A stretch of DNA of 6,919 bases. It comes from Spirochaetales bacterium. Its GTDB lineage: Bacteria; Spirochaetota; Spirochaetia; Sphaerochaetales; Sphaerochaetaceae. This document shows positions 6,107 to 6,919 of this stretch, in pieces. A program made the translations under genes and the position numbers. Position 1 is the stretch's first letter, and each line of letters starts with the position of its first letter. A model generated the notes under the pieces. The model worked only from the letters and a program-made list of their open reading frames with translations. It did not search any database and was not told the DNA's origin. The DNA lies in assembly GCA_022785155.1 (NCBI GenBank), contig JALFRH010000031.1, forward strand, positions 1 to 6,919. Direction: 5' to 3'.

Positions 6107-6855
6107 CACTCTGTTGTCTTTGCCATCTCAAGTGCCAACAAGAGCTTCGTTTTTTCATGGTTGGCTTCTTTCAGTTCACCTACGCTCCACTCCACCCCGT
6201 CAAGGACATCTCCCGATTCAAGAAAGGGATATAGCTTCCATCCTCTTCTTTCAGCTACAGCCTGGCATCCGGCTATTTCCATTTCCACAGCAATACAGCC
6301 TTCTTCTTTTCTTTTCTCCATTGCCTTTCTCGTTTCCCTGTACATGGCATCTGTCGTCCAGGTCTTTCCAACCACATAGGGAATATTCCTTTTTTCAAAG
6401 AAGTCCCTTATTAGTTTCCATGTGGGGACAGAAACATAGTCTGACGGTGGAATATAGTGGTAGCTTAGTCCTTCGTCCCTATATGCTTCTTCCACCACTA
6501 TATACTTACCCTTTGTCTTCTTTTCATCCAAGCTGCCACAGGAACCGAAGAGAATGAAGTTCTCCGCTCCTGTAAGTGCGTTGATATCCTCCATAAGGCC
6601 TCCTGCTGCAGGAGCCCCCACGGGAGAGAGGAAGATTCCAACTCTTCTCTCCTTGACACCCAGCTTTATAATTTCATAGTTTCCACCTGCAGAGGGGACG
6701 ATAGCTATGACTTTTGAACCTTCCATATCCTTTGCAGAAGAGAAAATGATGTAGGAGAATGTTATGATGCAGACATCAAGAAGCTTCTCCCTTTCTCCAT
6801 AAAAACATTTGGGGCTTATTATTTCCTTTTCCTCCAGAAACTGCTCTGTAATCAT
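6103..6855 (-). CDS. nucleoside phosphorylase (PNP/uridine phosphorylase superfamily)
   Basis: The 250-aa cytoplasmic enzyme should split a nucleoside with phosphate into the free base and ribose-1-phosphate for salvage. Superfamily motifs appear in order: VGAPAAGG (79-86), FGSCGSLD (103-110), YRDEGLSYHY (125-134), TWTTDAMYRET (165-175), the sugar-binding AVEMEIAG (189-196) and SGDVLDG (214-220), whose Asp residues are candidates for the base-site acid. The N-terminal segment (IISPKCFYGEREKLLDVCIITFS, 12-34) replaces the usual G-D-P-x-R phosphate loop, as in a recurring clostridial subgroup. So the start is right, but substrate choice between uridine and purines is open. ATG 6855 follows AGGAGG 4 nt upstream. 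Length is normal. The gene precedes the ABC exporter but has its own promoter, and nothing ties the two functionally. Confidence 0.9.
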   Translation of the reverse strand: MITEQFLEEKEIISPKCFYGEREKLLDVCIITFSYIIFSSAKDMEGSKVIAIVPSAGGNYEIIKLGVKERRVGIFLSPVGAPAAGGLMEDINALTGAENFILFGSCGSLDEKKTKGKYIVVEEAYRDEGLSYHYIPPSDYVSVPTWKLIRDFFEKRNIPYVVGKTWTTDAMYRETRKAMEKRKEEGCIAVEMEIAGCQAVAERRGWKLYPFLESGDVLDGVEWSVGELKEANHEKTKLLLALEMAKTTEC

Positions 6856-6870
6856 TACTCCTCCTAGTGT

Positions 6871-6899
6871 ATCATAATGCGTATTTATTAATTGAACAA
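6871..6899 (-). promoter_or_regulatory. likely promoter of the nucleoside phosphorylase gene
   Basis: TATGAT (6876-6871, 5/6) lies 17 nt after TTGTTC (6899-6894, 3/6), in an AT-rich stretch directly upstream of the gene. The predicted start, near 6864, falls at the edge of the AGGAGG ribosome binding site, so the leader would be about 10 nt. A second pair farther up, TTGATT (6914-6909) with TAATAA at 18 nt spacing, is weaker but would give a more usual leader. Confidence 0.45.
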
Positions 6900-6919
6900 T
6901 AGTTTTGAAATCAAAGGAA

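Noticed and set aside
1..6919. Search for tRNA, rRNA, CRISPR, insertion sequence or phage features
   Set aside because: Nothing was seen: the gaps are 66 bp or less and hold only promoter, operator or terminator-like sequence, and no transposase or integrase motif occurs.

Overview
This window looks like ordinary chromosomal DNA from a low-to-moderate G+C member of the Bacillota, probably a Clostridia-type anaerobe. The grounds are the strong AGGAGG-type ribosome binding sites, frequent AGA/AGG and ATA codons, tight gene packing, and the families present: an M3B oligoendopeptidase F, a CmpB-type membrane protein, a clostridial-type nucleoside phosphorylase and a YtrB-like ABC exporter. No species can be named from the sequence alone. 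All seven genes lie on the minus strand, so transcription runs from high to low coordinates.

In transcription order, the first gene (6103-6855) is a complete nucleoside phosphorylase with a recognisable promoter just upstream. A 63-bp gap follows. It holds a perfect TTGACA -35 box that overlaps the phosphorylase stop codon, and two exact 11-bp tandem repeats centred on GATATC that look like an operator. This promoter should drive a two-gene ABC exporter: the ATPase (5335-6039) and a 12-helix permease (3723-5333) that starts 1 nt after the ATPase stop. A hairpin with a UUCG loop, whose stem contains the permease stop codon, probably ends that transcript.

A second cluster follows: oligoendopeptidase F (1875-3656), a DUF2200-family protein (1529-1882, TTG start, 8-nt overlap with the peptidase) and a GNAT acetyltransferase of the phosphinothricin/methionine N-acetyltransferase type (961-1527, 1-nt gap). 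The junctions imply co-transcription and coupled translation. After a 57-bp gap comes a CmpB-like (PF06541) multi-spanning membrane protein with a long basic hydrophilic N-terminus. It is open to the window edge and lacks its C-terminal end.

There is no RNA gene, insertion sequence, CRISPR array, prophage or origin. No gap between genes exceeds about 66 bp, apart from 64 bp at the right edge. I found no convincing new biological system. The items most worth a second look are the paired GATATC operator over the ABC promoter, the internally duplicated permease and the extended N-terminus of the CmpB-like protein.
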